64,000 bases of DNA from Streptomyces sp. NRRL WC-3618 (lineage in GTDB: Bacteria > Actinomycetota > Actinomycetes > Streptomycetales > Streptomycetaceae). This document shows positions 32,660 through 41,676 of this stretch, piece after piece. The first letter of the stretch is position 1. The number at the start of each line of letters is the position of its first letter. Position numbers and translations under genes: made by a program. The notes beneath the pieces were generated by a model. It was not told the DNA's origin and searched no databases. It saw only the letters and a program-made list of their open reading frames with translations. The DNA is taken from contig NZ_LGDW01000040.1 in assembly GCF_001280005.1 (NCBI RefSeq), forward strand, positions 34,685-98,684, read 5' to 3'.

Positions 32660-33949
32660 TCATCGGGTTTCGTCAGTCGGCCGCAGCACCGTGCCCGCGA
32701 CGGCCGCGCAGCACAGCAGACCGATCGCCGATCCGGCCAGCGCCGGACCGTCGCCCCACACCGTCCAGGCGGCGCCGAAGGCCAGCGAGCAGCAGAAGCG
32801 GGCCAGCGCCTGGCTGGTCCCGACGAGGGCGAGGCCGGTGGCGCGCAGATGCTCGGGCACGATGTCGGCCAGGGCGGCCGGAAGCACACCATCGGTGGCC
32901 GCGTAGAACACGCCGTGCAGGGCGAGTACGAGGAAGGGCAGGGCCGGCGTGGCCGGGGCCCACAGCAGCAGGGCGTAGCCGGTGAGCAGACTGACATGCC
33001 CGGCGAGGAACACGGTGCGCCGCCCGATCCGGTCGGCCAGCGCGCCGAGGGGTACGGCGAGCAGCAGGAACACCGCGGCGGTGCCCAGCGGCAGCAGCGG
33101 GAACCACGCGTCGCCGATGTCCGCGCGCCGTTGCAGGAGCAGATAGACGAAGGCGTCGCTGACCGTCGTCAGGCCGAGCAGCGCGGCGCAGCCGGCGAGT
33201 GCCCGCAGCCGGGGCAGCTTCAGCAGCGCCAGTGCTTCGCGCACGCGCACGGGCGGCTTGCCGTCGGCCGCACCCGCGTCGTCCGGCGCACCCGCGTCGT
33301 CCGGCCGCGCACCGCCCCGTTTGCCGGGTACGAACAGGACGAGCACGAGCACCCCGAGGACGGCGACGCACGCGCTCACGCCGAACACGGCGTCGTAGCC
33401 GTCGGCCGCCGCGCGCAGGATGAAGAAGGCGGCCAGCGGGCCGAGCATCGCGCCGGTGGTGTCCATCGCCCGGTGTACGCCGAAGGCGCGGCCCTGCTTC
33501 TCGGACGGGGTGGACAGGGAGATCATCGCGTCGCGCGGGGCGGTGCGCAGGCCCTTGCCGGTGCGGTCCAGGGCGAGCACCGTGCCGAGGGCGCCGACGC
33601 TGCTCACGAGCAGGAGCAGCGGTTTGCACAGCGCGGACAGTCCGTAACCGATTCCGGCCATCAGCTTGTGGTTGCGCACCCGGTCGGCGAGGTGCCCGCC
33701 GGTGAGCTGGACCAGCGCGGCGGCGCCGTTGTATACGCCGTCGAGGGTGCCGAAGACCAGCGGGGTGAAGCCGAGGGTGGTGACGAGGTAGAGCGGCAGA
33801 ACGGCGGTGACCATCTCCGAGGAGATGTCGGTTATCAGGCTGACCGAGCCGAGCACGAGCACGACCGGCGCGACCCGGTGCCCCGCGCCGCGTCTTCGGC
33901 CCTGTTCGCTGTCCGCCCGCGCGGGGGCGGAACGGTCGGTGAGATACAT
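32660..33949 (-). CDS. MFS transporter, 12-segment
   Basis: The 429-residue product has about 12 membrane segments and MFS loops such as GHLADRVRNHK and LDRTGKGLRTAPRDAMIS between segments 2-3 and 4-5, with ALADRIGRRT in the second half. A long polar loop (PDDAGAPDDAGAADGK) links the halves. The substrate is unknown. Its place beside glycosyltransferases suggests export of a glycan precursor or small metabolite, without direct evidence. Confidence 0.85.
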   Translation of the reverse strand: MYLTDRSAPARADSEQGRRRGAGHRVAPVVLVLGSVSLITDISSEMVTAVLPLYLVTTLGFTPLVFGTLDGVYNGAAALVQLTGGHLADRVRNHKLMAGIGYGLSALCKPLLLLVSSVGALGTVLALDRTGKGLRTAPRDAMISLSTPSEKQGRAFGVHRAMDTTGAMLGPLAAFFILRAAADGYDAVFGVSACVAVLGVLVLVLFVPGKRGGARPDDAGAPDDAGAADGKPPVRVREALALLKLPRLRALAGCAALLGLTTVSDAFVYLLLQRRADIGDAWFPLLPLGTAAVFLLLAVPLGALADRIGRRTVFLAGHVSLLTGYALLLWAPATPALPFLVLALHGVFYAATDGVLPAALADIVPEHLRATGLALVGTSQALARFCCSLAFGAAWTVWGDGPALAGSAIGLLCCAAVAGTVLRPTDETR

Positions 33950-33978
33950 GATCGAGTCGAACTCCAGGTGCGGTGCGC

Positions 33979-34827
33979 TCAGTTCTGCCGGCTGCTCTCG
34001 TCCCGTAGCCAGGTGCCGAAGTCCTGGGCCCGGATGGCCTTACCGGCTCTCCGGCGGGCGGCGACCGCTGCCGCGACGAAGACTACGACACTCATGAAGA
34101 GCTTCGGATCCCTGCGGACCAGGGCTTTCAGATCCGCCGTACTCGTGCGCGCCGAGGCCTCCTCGGGTGCTCGATGCTGTTCGACCTGGGCCGTGGAGAC
34201 CGCGGCCCGCACCCGTCGTTTCATCAAGTCCTGCCAGGTGCGCGGCGGGTGGACCACGACACTCGCCGCCCCGACCACGAGCCGCTCCTCGGGCGTGAAC
34301 GCCAGGGACGCCGCGAGGTCGTCCGCCATCAGCGGCGGGAGTGCGGCGATCCGGGCGTGCCCGGCCTTGGAGACCGCGATGACGCCCCGGCCGAACAGTC
34401 CCGCGCGTACGGCGGGGAGTTGCTGCCACACCCGGTAGTAGGCGCGCACCCGCCAGGCGCAGCCGGCCAGCGGGATCTGCCGCTCGGGGGCGGTGGCGAG
34501 GACGTCCGAGGCGTCGTCGCCCAGGGGCTGCGTCAGCGCCCGTACGTCGGCGCCGGTGATCACGACGTCGGCGTCCACGTAGACGCGGGGGAAGCCGCGT
34601 GCGTGGTCGTCTCCCGCGCGCAGGGCGGCGTGTTTCGAGGGGGTGGGTATGTCGACCACCCGGACGCGCGGTCCCCGAGCGGCCGCGACCTGTGCGGTGT
34701 CGTCGGTGCAACCGTTGCATACGACGACGATGTCCGTCTCGTCCTCGGCGGGGCCGGCCAGCAGCGAATCGAGGAGTCGGCCGATGACTTGCCCCTCGTT
34801 GTGGGCCGGGATCACGATGCTCGTCAC
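33979..34827 (-). CDS. GT2 glycosyltransferase
   Basis: The 282-residue product begins SIVIPAHNEGQVIGRLLDSL with the nucleotide-binding VCNGCTDDT and the acceptor DxD-like YVDADVVI. A C-terminal hydrophobic stretch (KLFMSVVVFVAAAVAARRR) probably anchors it to the membrane. It is the first gene of the leftward polysaccharide operon, starting about 290 bases from the divergent sugar transferase. The sugar it transfers is unknown. Confidence 0.87.
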   Translation of the reverse strand: MTSIVIPAHNEGQVIGRLLDSLLAGPAEDETDIVVVCNGCTDDTAQVAAARGPRVRVVDIPTPSKHAALRAGDDHARGFPRVYVDADVVITGADVRALTQPLGDDASDVLATAPERQIPLAGCAWRVRAYYRVWQQLPAVRAGLFGRGVIAVSKAGHARIAALPPLMADDLAASLAFTPEERLVVGAASVVVHPPRTWQDLMKRRVRAAVSTAQVEQHRAPEEASARTSTADLKALVRRDPKLFMSVVVFVAAAVAARRRAGKAIRAQDFGTWLRDESSRQN

Positions 34828-35114
34828 ATGGGCAGTATGCCGTCAGTGTCACTAATGCGATGTGTGTTTCGTTCAACCGTTCCCCTTGTTGCGTTTGGTG
34901 GTCTAGATTGAGTGCCGCCGGACCGATTTGGGTGGGGAACTGTTCCTTGACTACGTGTCACGGTGCGGCTTTTTGCACGGATTTGAACTTGCAGGAAAGT
35001 GCATGCTGGGGGGCGTGAGGCGGTTGGGGAACCGCTGTAGCTCCCTTGATTTCCAGTGCCGCTGTGTGGAGGGCACTTCGATCGGGGGGTAGCCGCGCAT
35101 GTGGTGGGGGGAGC
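34828..35114. promoter_or_regulatory. Divergent control region of the polysaccharide locus
   Basis: This region of about 287 bases is clearly richer in A and T than its surroundings (for example GGCTTTTTGCACGGATTTG) and lies between two divergently transcribed glycan genes. A TTGACT hexamer occurs at 34947-34952, but no good -10 follows at the usual distance. Promoters for both directions are expected here. Confidence 0.4.
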
Positions 35115-36554
35115 ATGGCCATTGAGGTCACGCATGAGCAACTGGTCGTGGGACGCAGACGGCCCGAGGCTCGCCGAAGACGTTGGGATCGGAAGTATCG
35201 ATTCTCCTTGCTGGTCGCGGACGGTTTCGCCGCCGTTGTCGCGGCCTTCCTGATCCACGCGGCCTATGGCCGCTGGCCGGTGGCCCTGGTGCTGCCTCCG
35301 ATGTGGATCCTGTCCATGCTCGTCCATCGCTCCTACGACCGCACCGTCCTGGGTCTGGGAACCAAGGAGTACCGACGGGTGCTCCGAGGCGCGCTCACGC
35401 TGCCGGCGCTGGCCGCGGGTGCGCACTATCTGCTGGCGCACGACGAAGCTCTACTCCATGACATGGTCATGGCCGTAGCGCCCGTTGTCGCGATCGCCCT
35501 GCCGGGCCGCTACGTGCTGCGCCGTCGGCTGCACCGAAGATGGGCGCGCGGCCGGGACCGGAGCGCGACGCTCCTGGTCGGGCCGTCTCGCGGCATCGTG
35601 GAGCTGGTCGCCGTACTGCGTCGCGGCGGCGCACAGGAACTGCAGGTCGCCGGCGTGTGCCTGAGCGATCCTAAGAACCGGGCGGAGATCCACAAGTTGG
35701 GCCTTCCCGTCCTCGGCGGCGTCGGCGACATGGACGACGTGGTCCGGGTCATGGGCATAGGCACCGTGGTCGTGCTGCCGGTTCCCGACTCCGATGCCTC
35801 CGTCGTACGCCGGATGTCCTGGACAGCCGCCGTGCAGGGCGTCGAATTCCTGCTGGCACCCGTACTGACCGACGTGTCGGCGCCCCGGCTGGCGGTACGC
35901 CCCACCAACGGGGTGCCGCTGCTGCGGATCCAGGCACCCAACCTCACCCGGATCTCCCGGCTGCCCAAGGAACTCCTGGACCGGTCGCTCGCGGCGGTGC
36001 TCCTGGCGCTCCTCGCGCTGCCCCTGCTGCTGATCGCCCTGATCGTCCGGCTGGACAGTTCCGGGCCGACACTGTTCAGGCAGCAGCGGGTGGGCCGGTA
36101 CGGCGACCACTTCACCATGTTCAAGTTCCGCACCATGCGGCCGGATTCGGAAGCTCTGCGGGCGGAACTGGAACACCTCAACGAGAACAGCGACGGACTG
36201 CTGTTCAAAGTGAAGGAGGACCCCCGGATCACCCGGGTCGGCTCGGTACTGCGCCGCACGTCGATCGACGAACTGCCGCAGCTGATCAACGTGTTGAGCG
36301 GCCACATGTCGCTCGTCGGCCCGCGCCCGCCGCTGCCGGAGGAGGTCGAGGAGTACCCGGCGGAGGTCAAGCGCCGACTGCTCGTCAAGCCCGGTCTCAC
36401 CGGGCTGTGGCAGGTCAGCGGGCGTTCCGACCTGCCGTGGGACGAGGCGGTCCGGCTCGATCTCGGATACGTGGACAACTGGTCGATGGGACTCGACCTG
36501 GAGATTCTGGCGCGCACCGGGTCCGCCGTGGTGCGCGGAACGGGGGCCTACTGA
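35115..36554 (+). CDS. Polyprenyl-phosphate sugar-1-phosphate transferase (WbaP/CpsE-like)
   Basis: The 479-residue product has about four N-terminal membrane segments, a cytosolic CoA-binding-like domain (ATLLVGPSRGIVELVAVLRR), a fifth hydrophobic helix (LAAVLLALLALPLLLIALIV) and the bacterial sugar transferase domain with TMFKFRTM, RTSIDELPQLINVL, SLVGPRPPLP and KPGLTGLWQVSGRSD. It should start glycan synthesis by moving a sugar phosphate onto the lipid carrier at the membrane. ATG 35115 follows a G-rich site. It heads the rightward operon of six genes to 41601. Confidence 0.92.
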   Translation: MAIEVTHEQLVVGRRRPEARRRRWDRKYRFSLLVADGFAAVVAAFLIHAAYGRWPVALVLPPMWILSMLVHRSYDRTVLGLGTKEYRRVLRGALTLPALAAGAHYLLAHDEALLHDMVMAVAPVVAIALPGRYVLRRRLHRRWARGRDRSATLLVGPSRGIVELVAVLRRGGAQELQVAGVCLSDPKNRAEIHKLGLPVLGGVGDMDDVVRVMGIGTVVVLPVPDSDASVVRRMSWTAAVQGVEFLLAPVLTDVSAPRLAVRPTNGVPLLRIQAPNLTRISRLPKELLDRSLAAVLLALLALPLLLIALIVRLDSSGPTLFRQQRVGRYGDHFTMFKFRTMRPDSEALRAELEHLNENSDGLLFKVKEDPRITRVGSVLRRTSIDELPQLINVLSGHMSLVGPRPPLPEEVEEYPAEVKRRLLVKPGLTGLWQVSGRSDLPWDEAVRLDLGYVDNWSMGLDLEILARTGSAVVRGTGAY

Positions 36555-37633
36555 TGGACCGAGGGAAGAGGAACCAAGTGACGCAGACCACCGAGCCGTT
36601 GGGCGTCGCGGTCGTCGGGGCGGGCTACTGGGGTCCCAATCTCGTCCGCAACTTCCAGTCCAGCGAGCAGTTCCGGCTGCGCTGGCTGTGCGACCTCGAC
36701 GTGGACCGCGCCCAGCGCGTCCTCGGCGGCTACTCGACCGTCCAGGCCACCGCGGACTACGCGGCCGTCCTCGCCGACCCGTCGGTGCACGCCGTCGCCG
36801 TCGCCACGCCCGCCGGCACCCACCTCGACATCGCCCTGGCCGCCCTGCGCGCCGGAAAGCACGTCCTCGTGGAGAAGCCCCTCGCGGCGACCTACGCCGA
36901 CGGGATGCGTCTGGTCACCGAGGCGGAGGAGCGCGGCCTGACCCTGATGTGCGACCACACCTACTGCTACACGCCCGCCGTGGGTCGTATACGGGAACTG
37001 GTCCGCTCCGGGGAGCTCGGCGACATCCACTTCGTCGACTCGGTGCGCATCAACCTGGGGCTCGTCCAGAAGGACATCGACGTGATGTGGGACCTCGCCC
37101 CGCACGACCTGTCGATCCTGGACTTCATCCTCCCGGACAACGTCGAACCGGTCGCCGTCGCCGCCCACGGGGCCGACCCGATCGGCGCCGGACAGGCCTG
37201 CGTCGCCTATCTGACGCTTCAGCTCAACACGGGGGCCATCGCCCACGTGCACGTCAACTGGCTGTCACCGACCAAGGTCCGCACCACCATGGTGGGCGGC
37301 GCCAAACGCACCCTGATCTGGGACGACCTCAACCCCGCCCAGCGCGTGGCCATCTTCGACCGGGGCGTGGACCTGGCCGCGCCGCAGGAGATCGGCGCGG
37401 ACGAGCGCCGGGACATGCTCGTCTCGTACCGCTCCGGCGACATGGTCGCGCCCGCCATCGGCGAGAAGGAAGCGCTGCGCAGCATGGTCGACGAGTTCGG
37501 CGACTCGATCAGACAGCGCCGGGCGCCGCTGACCGACGGCCGGGCGGGCCTGCGGGTGCTGGACATCCTCGAGGCGGCCTCCCGGAGCCTGGAGTTCAAG
37601 GGCGCGGTCGTCGGACTGCGTGCCGGGCGTTGA
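36554..37633 (+). CDS. Gfo/Idh/MocA oxidoreductase, WbpB/WlbA-like
   Basis: The 359-residue product has the Rossmann start VAVVGAGYWGPNLVRNF, EKPLAATYADG and a catalytic-region DHTYCYTPAV with WDLAPHDLSI. GYWGPNLVRNF and EKPL are typical of WlbA/WbpB, which oxidise C3 of UDP-N-acetylglucosamine-uronic acid. The linked aminotransferase, acetyltransferase and 2-epimerase families support that role. ATG 36554 overlaps the upstream stop (TGATG); GTG 36578 after GAAGAGGAA is an alternative giving 351 residues. Confidence 0.87.
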   Translation: MDRGKRNQVTQTTEPLGVAVVGAGYWGPNLVRNFQSSEQFRLRWLCDLDVDRAQRVLGGYSTVQATADYAAVLADPSVHAVAVATPAGTHLDIALAALRAGKHVLVEKPLAATYADGMRLVTEAEERGLTLMCDHTYCYTPAVGRIRELVRSGELGDIHFVDSVRINLGLVQKDIDVMWDLAPHDLSILDFILPDNVEPVAVAAHGADPIGAGQACVAYLTLQLNTGAIAHVHVNWLSPTKVRTTMVGGAKRTLIWDDLNPAQRVAIFDRGVDLAAPQEIGADERRDMLVSYRSGDMVAPAIGEKEALRSMVDEFGDSIRQRRAPLTDGRAGLRVLDILEAASRSLEFKGAVVGLRAGR

Positions 37634-37662
37634 CGTTCCCATTCACTGAGAGGGCAGGGCAG

Positions 37663-38661
37663 TTGAGCAGCGTACGAGGCAAGAAGATCCTGGTCACCGG
37701 GGGAGCGGGCACCATCGGCTCCAACCTCGTCGACCTCCTGGCCGAGGGCGGCGCCCGCGAGATCGTGGTGCTGGACAACTTCGTCCGGGGCCGCCGGGCC
37801 AACCTCGCCAAGGCCCTGCCCAGCGGGGTCGTGGAGATCGTCGAGGGTGACATCCGGGACGCCGCCACGGTGCGGAAGGTCACCGAGGGCGCCGATCTGG
37901 TGTTCCATCTCGCCGCGATCCGTATCACCCAGTGCGCACAGGAACCCCGGCTGGCCAACGAGGTGATGGTCGACGGCACCTTCAACGTCCTGGAGGCCGC
38001 CGCCGAGGCCGGGGTGGGCAAGGTGATCGCCTCGTCCTCCGCGTCCGTATACGGCATGGCCGAGACGTTTCCGACGACCGAGCGTCACCACGCGTACAAC
38101 AACGACACGTTCTACGGCGCGGCGAAGGCCTTCAACGAGGGCATGCTGCGCAGCTTCCACGCCATGTACGGCCTGGACTACGTGGCGCTGCGCTACTTCA
38201 ACGTGTACGGCCCCCGGATGGACATCCACGGCCTCTACACCGAGGTGCTCATCCGCTGGATGGAGCGCATCGAGGCGGGCGAACCGCCGCTGATCCTCGG
38301 CGACGGCACGCAGACCATGGACTTCGTCGACGTCCGGGACATCGCCAGAGCGAACGTGCTGGCCGCCGAGTCGGATCTCACCGACGAGGTGTTCAACGTC
38401 GCCAGCGGTACGGAGACCTCGCTGCGCGAACTCGCCGACGGTCTACTGGAGGCCATGGGCGCGTCGGACCTGGAGCCGGAGCACGGGCCCGCCCGCGCGG
38501 TGAACGGGGTGGTCCGGCGGCTCGCGGACACCACCCAGGCCGCCGAGCGGCTCGGTTTCACGGCGCGCATCGACATGCGTACGGGGCTCAAGGACCTGGT
38601 GGAGTGGTGGCGTGCCGAGCGCGCCGCCGACGCCGACGCCGCTGCGGAGGCCGCCAAGTGA
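37663..38661 (+). CDS. NAD-dependent sugar-nucleotide epimerase/dehydratase
   Basis: The 332-residue product has the SDR nucleotide site VTGGAGTIGSNLVDLL, the catalytic region SSSASVYG with Tyr-x3-Lys in YGAAK, and RYFNVYGPRMD. It belongs to the extended SDR family that includes UDP-glucose 4-epimerase and uronate-forming or dehydrating relatives; the exact reaction cannot be told. The start appears to be TTG 37663, because the Rossmann motif begins only nine residues in and no nearer ATG or GTG is in frame. Confidence 0.85.
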   Translation: MSSVRGKKILVTGGAGTIGSNLVDLLAEGGAREIVVLDNFVRGRRANLAKALPSGVVEIVEGDIRDAATVRKVTEGADLVFHLAAIRITQCAQEPRLANEVMVDGTFNVLEAAAEAGVGKVIASSSASVYGMAETFPTTERHHAYNNDTFYGAAKAFNEGMLRSFHAMYGLDYVALRYFNVYGPRMDIHGLYTEVLIRWMERIEAGEPPLILGDGTQTMDFVDVRDIARANVLAAESDLTDEVFNVASGTETSLRELADGLLEAMGASDLEPEHGPARAVNGVVRRLADTTQAAERLGFTARIDMRTGLKDLVEWWRAERAADADAAAEAAK

Positions 38662-39797
38662 GTACCGACCGCATCCCCGTGATGATCCCCTGGCTCGGCG
38701 AGGAGGAGGCCAAGGCGGCCTCCGACGCGGTGCTGTCCGGGTGGGTCGCCCAGGGCCCCCGGGTCGCCGCGTTCGAGCGGGCGTTCGCGGAGCGGGTGGG
38801 CGCGGAGCACGGCATCGCCGTCAGCTCCTGCACCACCGCCCTGCACCTGTCCCTCGTCGCGCTCGGCCTCGGGCCCGGCGACGAGGTCGTGGTGCCGTCA
38901 CTGTCGTTCATCGCCACCGCCAACGCGGTACGTTACGTCGGCGCCGAGCCCGTGTTCGCCGACGTCGACCCCGCCACCGGCAACCTGACAGTGACCACCG
39001 TGGACGCCGTCCGCACCCCCCGCACCAAGGCCGTTCTCGCCGTCCACCAGGGCGGCGTACCGGCCGACGTGCACAGCCTGCGCGCCGCCTGCGCCGACTG
39101 GGACCTGCCCCTCGTCGAGGACGCGGCCTGCGCCATCGGCTCGACCGTCGGCGGCAAGCCCGTCGGACAGGGCGCGCTGATCGCCGCCTGGTCCTTCCAC
39201 CCCCGCAAGCTCGTCACCACCGGCGAGGGCGGCATGATCACCACCGACGACGCGGAGTGGGCGGCGCGGCTGCGCCGGCTGCGCGAGCACGGGATGAACG
39301 CGTCGGCCGCCGAACGCCATTCGAGCAGCAAGCCGGTCCTGGAGAGCTACCTCGAGGTCGGCTACAACTACCGGATGACGGACGTCCAGGCCGCGATCGG
39401 TCTGGTCCAGCTCGACAAGCTCGACGCGATGATCGCCCGCCGACGCGAACTGGCGGCGCGCTACGACGTGTTGCTGCGGGACGTCCCGGGCCTCACCCCC
39501 GTGCGCGACCCCGAGCACGGGCAGAGCAACTTCCAGTCCTACTGGGTGCTGTTGGACCAGGACTTCCCCGCCGGCCGGGACGACCTGCTCGCCGTGCTCG
39601 CCGAGGCCGGCGTCTCCGCCCGGCGCGGGATCATGGCCTCGCACCTCGAACCCGCCTACGAGGGCCACCCGAGCGCCCCCCTGCCGGTCACCGAGCGCAT
39701 CAGCCGCGACTCGCTGATCCTGCCGCTGTTCCACACGCTCACCGAGGCCCAGCAGGACCGCGTCGTGGCGGTCCTGCGTGAACAGGCCCGTGGATGA
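38658..39797 (+). CDS. DegT-family sugar aminotransferase, first copy
   Basis: The 379-residue product has the PLP-sugar aminotransferase signatures AVSSCTTALHLSLVALGL, EDAACAIGS and the PLP lysine in FHPRKLVTTGEGGM, plus GYNYRMTDVQAAIG. It resembles PglE/PseC-type enzymes that aminate UDP-4-keto sugars. GTG 38658 overlaps the upstream stop by four bases, and its own stop overlaps the acetyltransferase gene. Pairing with a NeuD/PglD-type acetyltransferase suggests an amino- then acetamido-sugar. Confidence 0.88.
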   Translation: MSTDRIPVMIPWLGEEEAKAASDAVLSGWVAQGPRVAAFERAFAERVGAEHGIAVSSCTTALHLSLVALGLGPGDEVVVPSLSFIATANAVRYVGAEPVFADVDPATGNLTVTTVDAVRTPRTKAVLAVHQGGVPADVHSLRAACADWDLPLVEDAACAIGSTVGGKPVGQGALIAAWSFHPRKLVTTGEGGMITTDDAEWAARLRRLREHGMNASAAERHSSSKPVLESYLEVGYNYRMTDVQAAIGLVQLDKLDAMIARRRELAARYDVLLRDVPGLTPVRDPEHGQSNFQSYWVLLDQDFPAGRDDLLAVLAEAGVSARRGIMASHLEPAYEGHPSAPLPVTERISRDSLILPLFHTLTEAQQDRVVAVLREQARG

Positions 39798-40483
39798 GCG
39801 GACTGCTGATCATCGGCGCGGGTGGCTTCGCCCGGGAGACCGCACAGGCCGTACGGGACGCGGGTGACATCGAGCTGCTCGGGCACCTCGACGACAACGC
39901 CGCCCTGCACGGAACCGAGGTGGACGGCGTGCCCGTACTCGGCGGCTGCGACCTGGTCCACGACCTGCCCGAGACGCGGGTCGTGATCTGCGTGGGCAAC
40001 CCCCGGGACTACGCGTCCCGCGCCCGTCTGGTCCGCAGGCTGGGCCTGCCCACGCACCGCTACGCCACCGTGGTCCACCCGACGGTGTCGGTGTCGGCGA
40101 CCTCGCGGGTGGGCCCCGGCTCGGTGCTGCTCGCGCACTGCGTGCTGACCGCGGCCGTGGAGGTGGGCGCGCATGTCGCGGTGATGCCGCACGCCGTCCT
40201 CACCCACGACGACGTGGTCGAGGACTTCGCCACGATCGCCTCCGGCGTCCGGCTGGGCGGGGGAGCCCGGCTGGAGCGGGGTGCCTATGTCGGCTCCGGC
40301 GCCCTGGTCAGGGAGGGCACGGTGGTCGGCGCCTGGTCGCTGATCGGGATGGGAAGCGCCGTGCTCGGTGATGTGCCACCGGGCGAGGTCTGGGTGGGGA
40401 GCCCGGCCCGGCGGCTGCGCGAGGCGGCGGCGCCCGCGCTCGACGAACTGTTGACACAGCAACTGGGGGGACCAGTCGCATGA
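39794..40483 (+). CDS. NeuD/PglD-like sugar O- or N-acetyltransferase
   Basis: The 229-residue product starts with a Rossmann-like unit (LLIIGAGGFARETAQAV) and continues into left-handed beta-helix hexapeptide repeats (VGPGSVLLAHCVLTAAVEVG, HDDVVEDFATIASGVRLGG), ending in GEVWVGSPARRL. This is the NeuD/PglD layout, acetylating an amino sugar on its nucleotide carrier. It overlaps both flanking aminotransferase genes by four bases. Confidence 0.88.
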   Translation: MSGLLIIGAGGFARETAQAVRDAGDIELLGHLDDNAALHGTEVDGVPVLGGCDLVHDLPETRVVICVGNPRDYASRARLVRRLGLPTHRYATVVHPTVSVSATSRVGPGSVLLAHCVLTAAVEVGAHVAVMPHAVLTHDDVVEDFATIASGVRLGGGARLERGAYVGSGALVREGTVVGAWSLIGMGSAVLGDVPPGEVWVGSPARRLREAAAPALDELLTQQLGGPVA

Positions 40484-41601
40484 ACCAGATTCCGTTGGTG
40501 GACCTCAAGGCGGCCCACGAGGAAGTCGCCGAGGAGGTACGGGCCGGATTCGAACGGATCCTGGCCAACACCGCCTTCATCGGCGGCGACGAGGTGCGGG
40601 CGTTCGAGCGCGAGTACGCCGATTTCGGCGGTGTCGCCCACTGCGTGGGCGTCGCCAACGGCACCGACGCCGTCGAACTCGCCCTGCGCGCGAGCGGGGT
40701 CGGGCCCGGCGACGAGGTCGTCATACCCGCCAACACCTTCATCGCCACCGCGGGCGCGGTGGCCCGGATCGGCGCACGGCCCGTCCTCGCGGACTGCCTG
40801 CCCGACGACACCTACCTGCTCGACCCGCAGGCCGCCCTGGACGCGGTCGGCCCGGCCACCCGCGCGGTGGTGCCGGTGCACCTGTACGGACAGATGGCCG
40901 AAGTGACGGAGCTGTCCGCTCAACTGCCCGACCACGTACGGCTCGTCGAAGACGCCGCCCAGTGCCAGGGCGCCACCCGCGACGGCCGGTCGCCGGGCAG
41001 CGGCGGAATCGCGGCGACCAGCTTCTACCCGGGCAAGAACCTGGGCGCGTACGGCGACGCGGGCGCGGTGCTCACCGACGACGAGGAGTCGGCCGACCTC
41101 ATCCGCGCGATCGCGAACCACGGCGGAGTCGCCAAGTACCGCCACGACGTCCCCGGGTTCAACAGCAGGCTGGACGGACTCCAGGCCGTCGTCCTGCGGG
41201 CGAAGCTGGCGCGGCTCGCGGACGGCAACGCGGCCCGGCGGGCCGCGGCGGCCCGCTACGACGAACTGCTCGCCGAACTGGCGTCCGCCGGACGGATCGT
41301 GCTCCCGACGACGGACCCCGGCAACCTCCACGTATGGCACCTGTACGTCGTCCAGGTCTCCGGCGCGGACCGCGACGACCTGGTGGGCAAGCTCAACGCG
41401 GAGGGCATCGGCGCCGGGGTGCACTACCCGGCCCCCGTCCACCTCACCGAGGCGTACCGGCATCTCGGCCACACCCCCGGCGACTTCCCCCACGCCGAGA
41501 AGGCGGCGCAGCGGATCCTCTCGCTGCCGCTCTTCCCCCAGATAAGCCCCGATCAGCAGCAGCGCGTCGTGGACACGCTCGCCAAGGCGCTCCACAGCTG
41601 A
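40480..41601 (+). CDS. DegT/DnrJ aminotransferase, second copy (WbpE/QdtB-like)
   Basis: The 373-residue product has VANGTDAVELALRASGVGPG, EDAAQCQGA and the PLP lysine in SFYPGKNLGAYGDAGA. This subtype aminates 3-keto sugars (QdtB, FdtB, WbpE), so it is the best candidate for the C3 amination after the WbpB-like oxidation. It ends the six-gene operon that begins with the sugar transferase. It differs clearly from the other aminotransferase at 38658, so two amino-sugar steps are likely. Confidence 0.9.
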   Translation: MNQIPLVDLKAAHEEVAEEVRAGFERILANTAFIGGDEVRAFEREYADFGGVAHCVGVANGTDAVELALRASGVGPGDEVVIPANTFIATAGAVARIGARPVLADCLPDDTYLLDPQAALDAVGPATRAVVPVHLYGQMAEVTELSAQLPDHVRLVEDAAQCQGATRDGRSPGSGGIAATSFYPGKNLGAYGDAGAVLTDDEESADLIRAIANHGGVAKYRHDVPGFNSRLDGLQAVVLRAKLARLADGNAARRAAAARYDELLAELASAGRIVLPTTDPGNLHVWHLYVVQVSGADRDDLVGKLNAEGIGAGVHYPAPVHLTEAYRHLGHTPGDFPHAEKAAQRILSLPLFPQISPDQQQRVVDTLAKALHS

Positions 41602-41676
41602 TCGGCCCCCACATTCACGCTCCACCCCGACTCACGGGTCGGTCCGCACAGTGCACAGCACCGCTGAGAGGTACAC

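Noticed and set aside
34947..34975. Definite sigma-70-type promoter before the sugar transferase gene
   Set aside because: TTGACT is present but no acceptable -10 hexamer lies 16-18 bases downstream.
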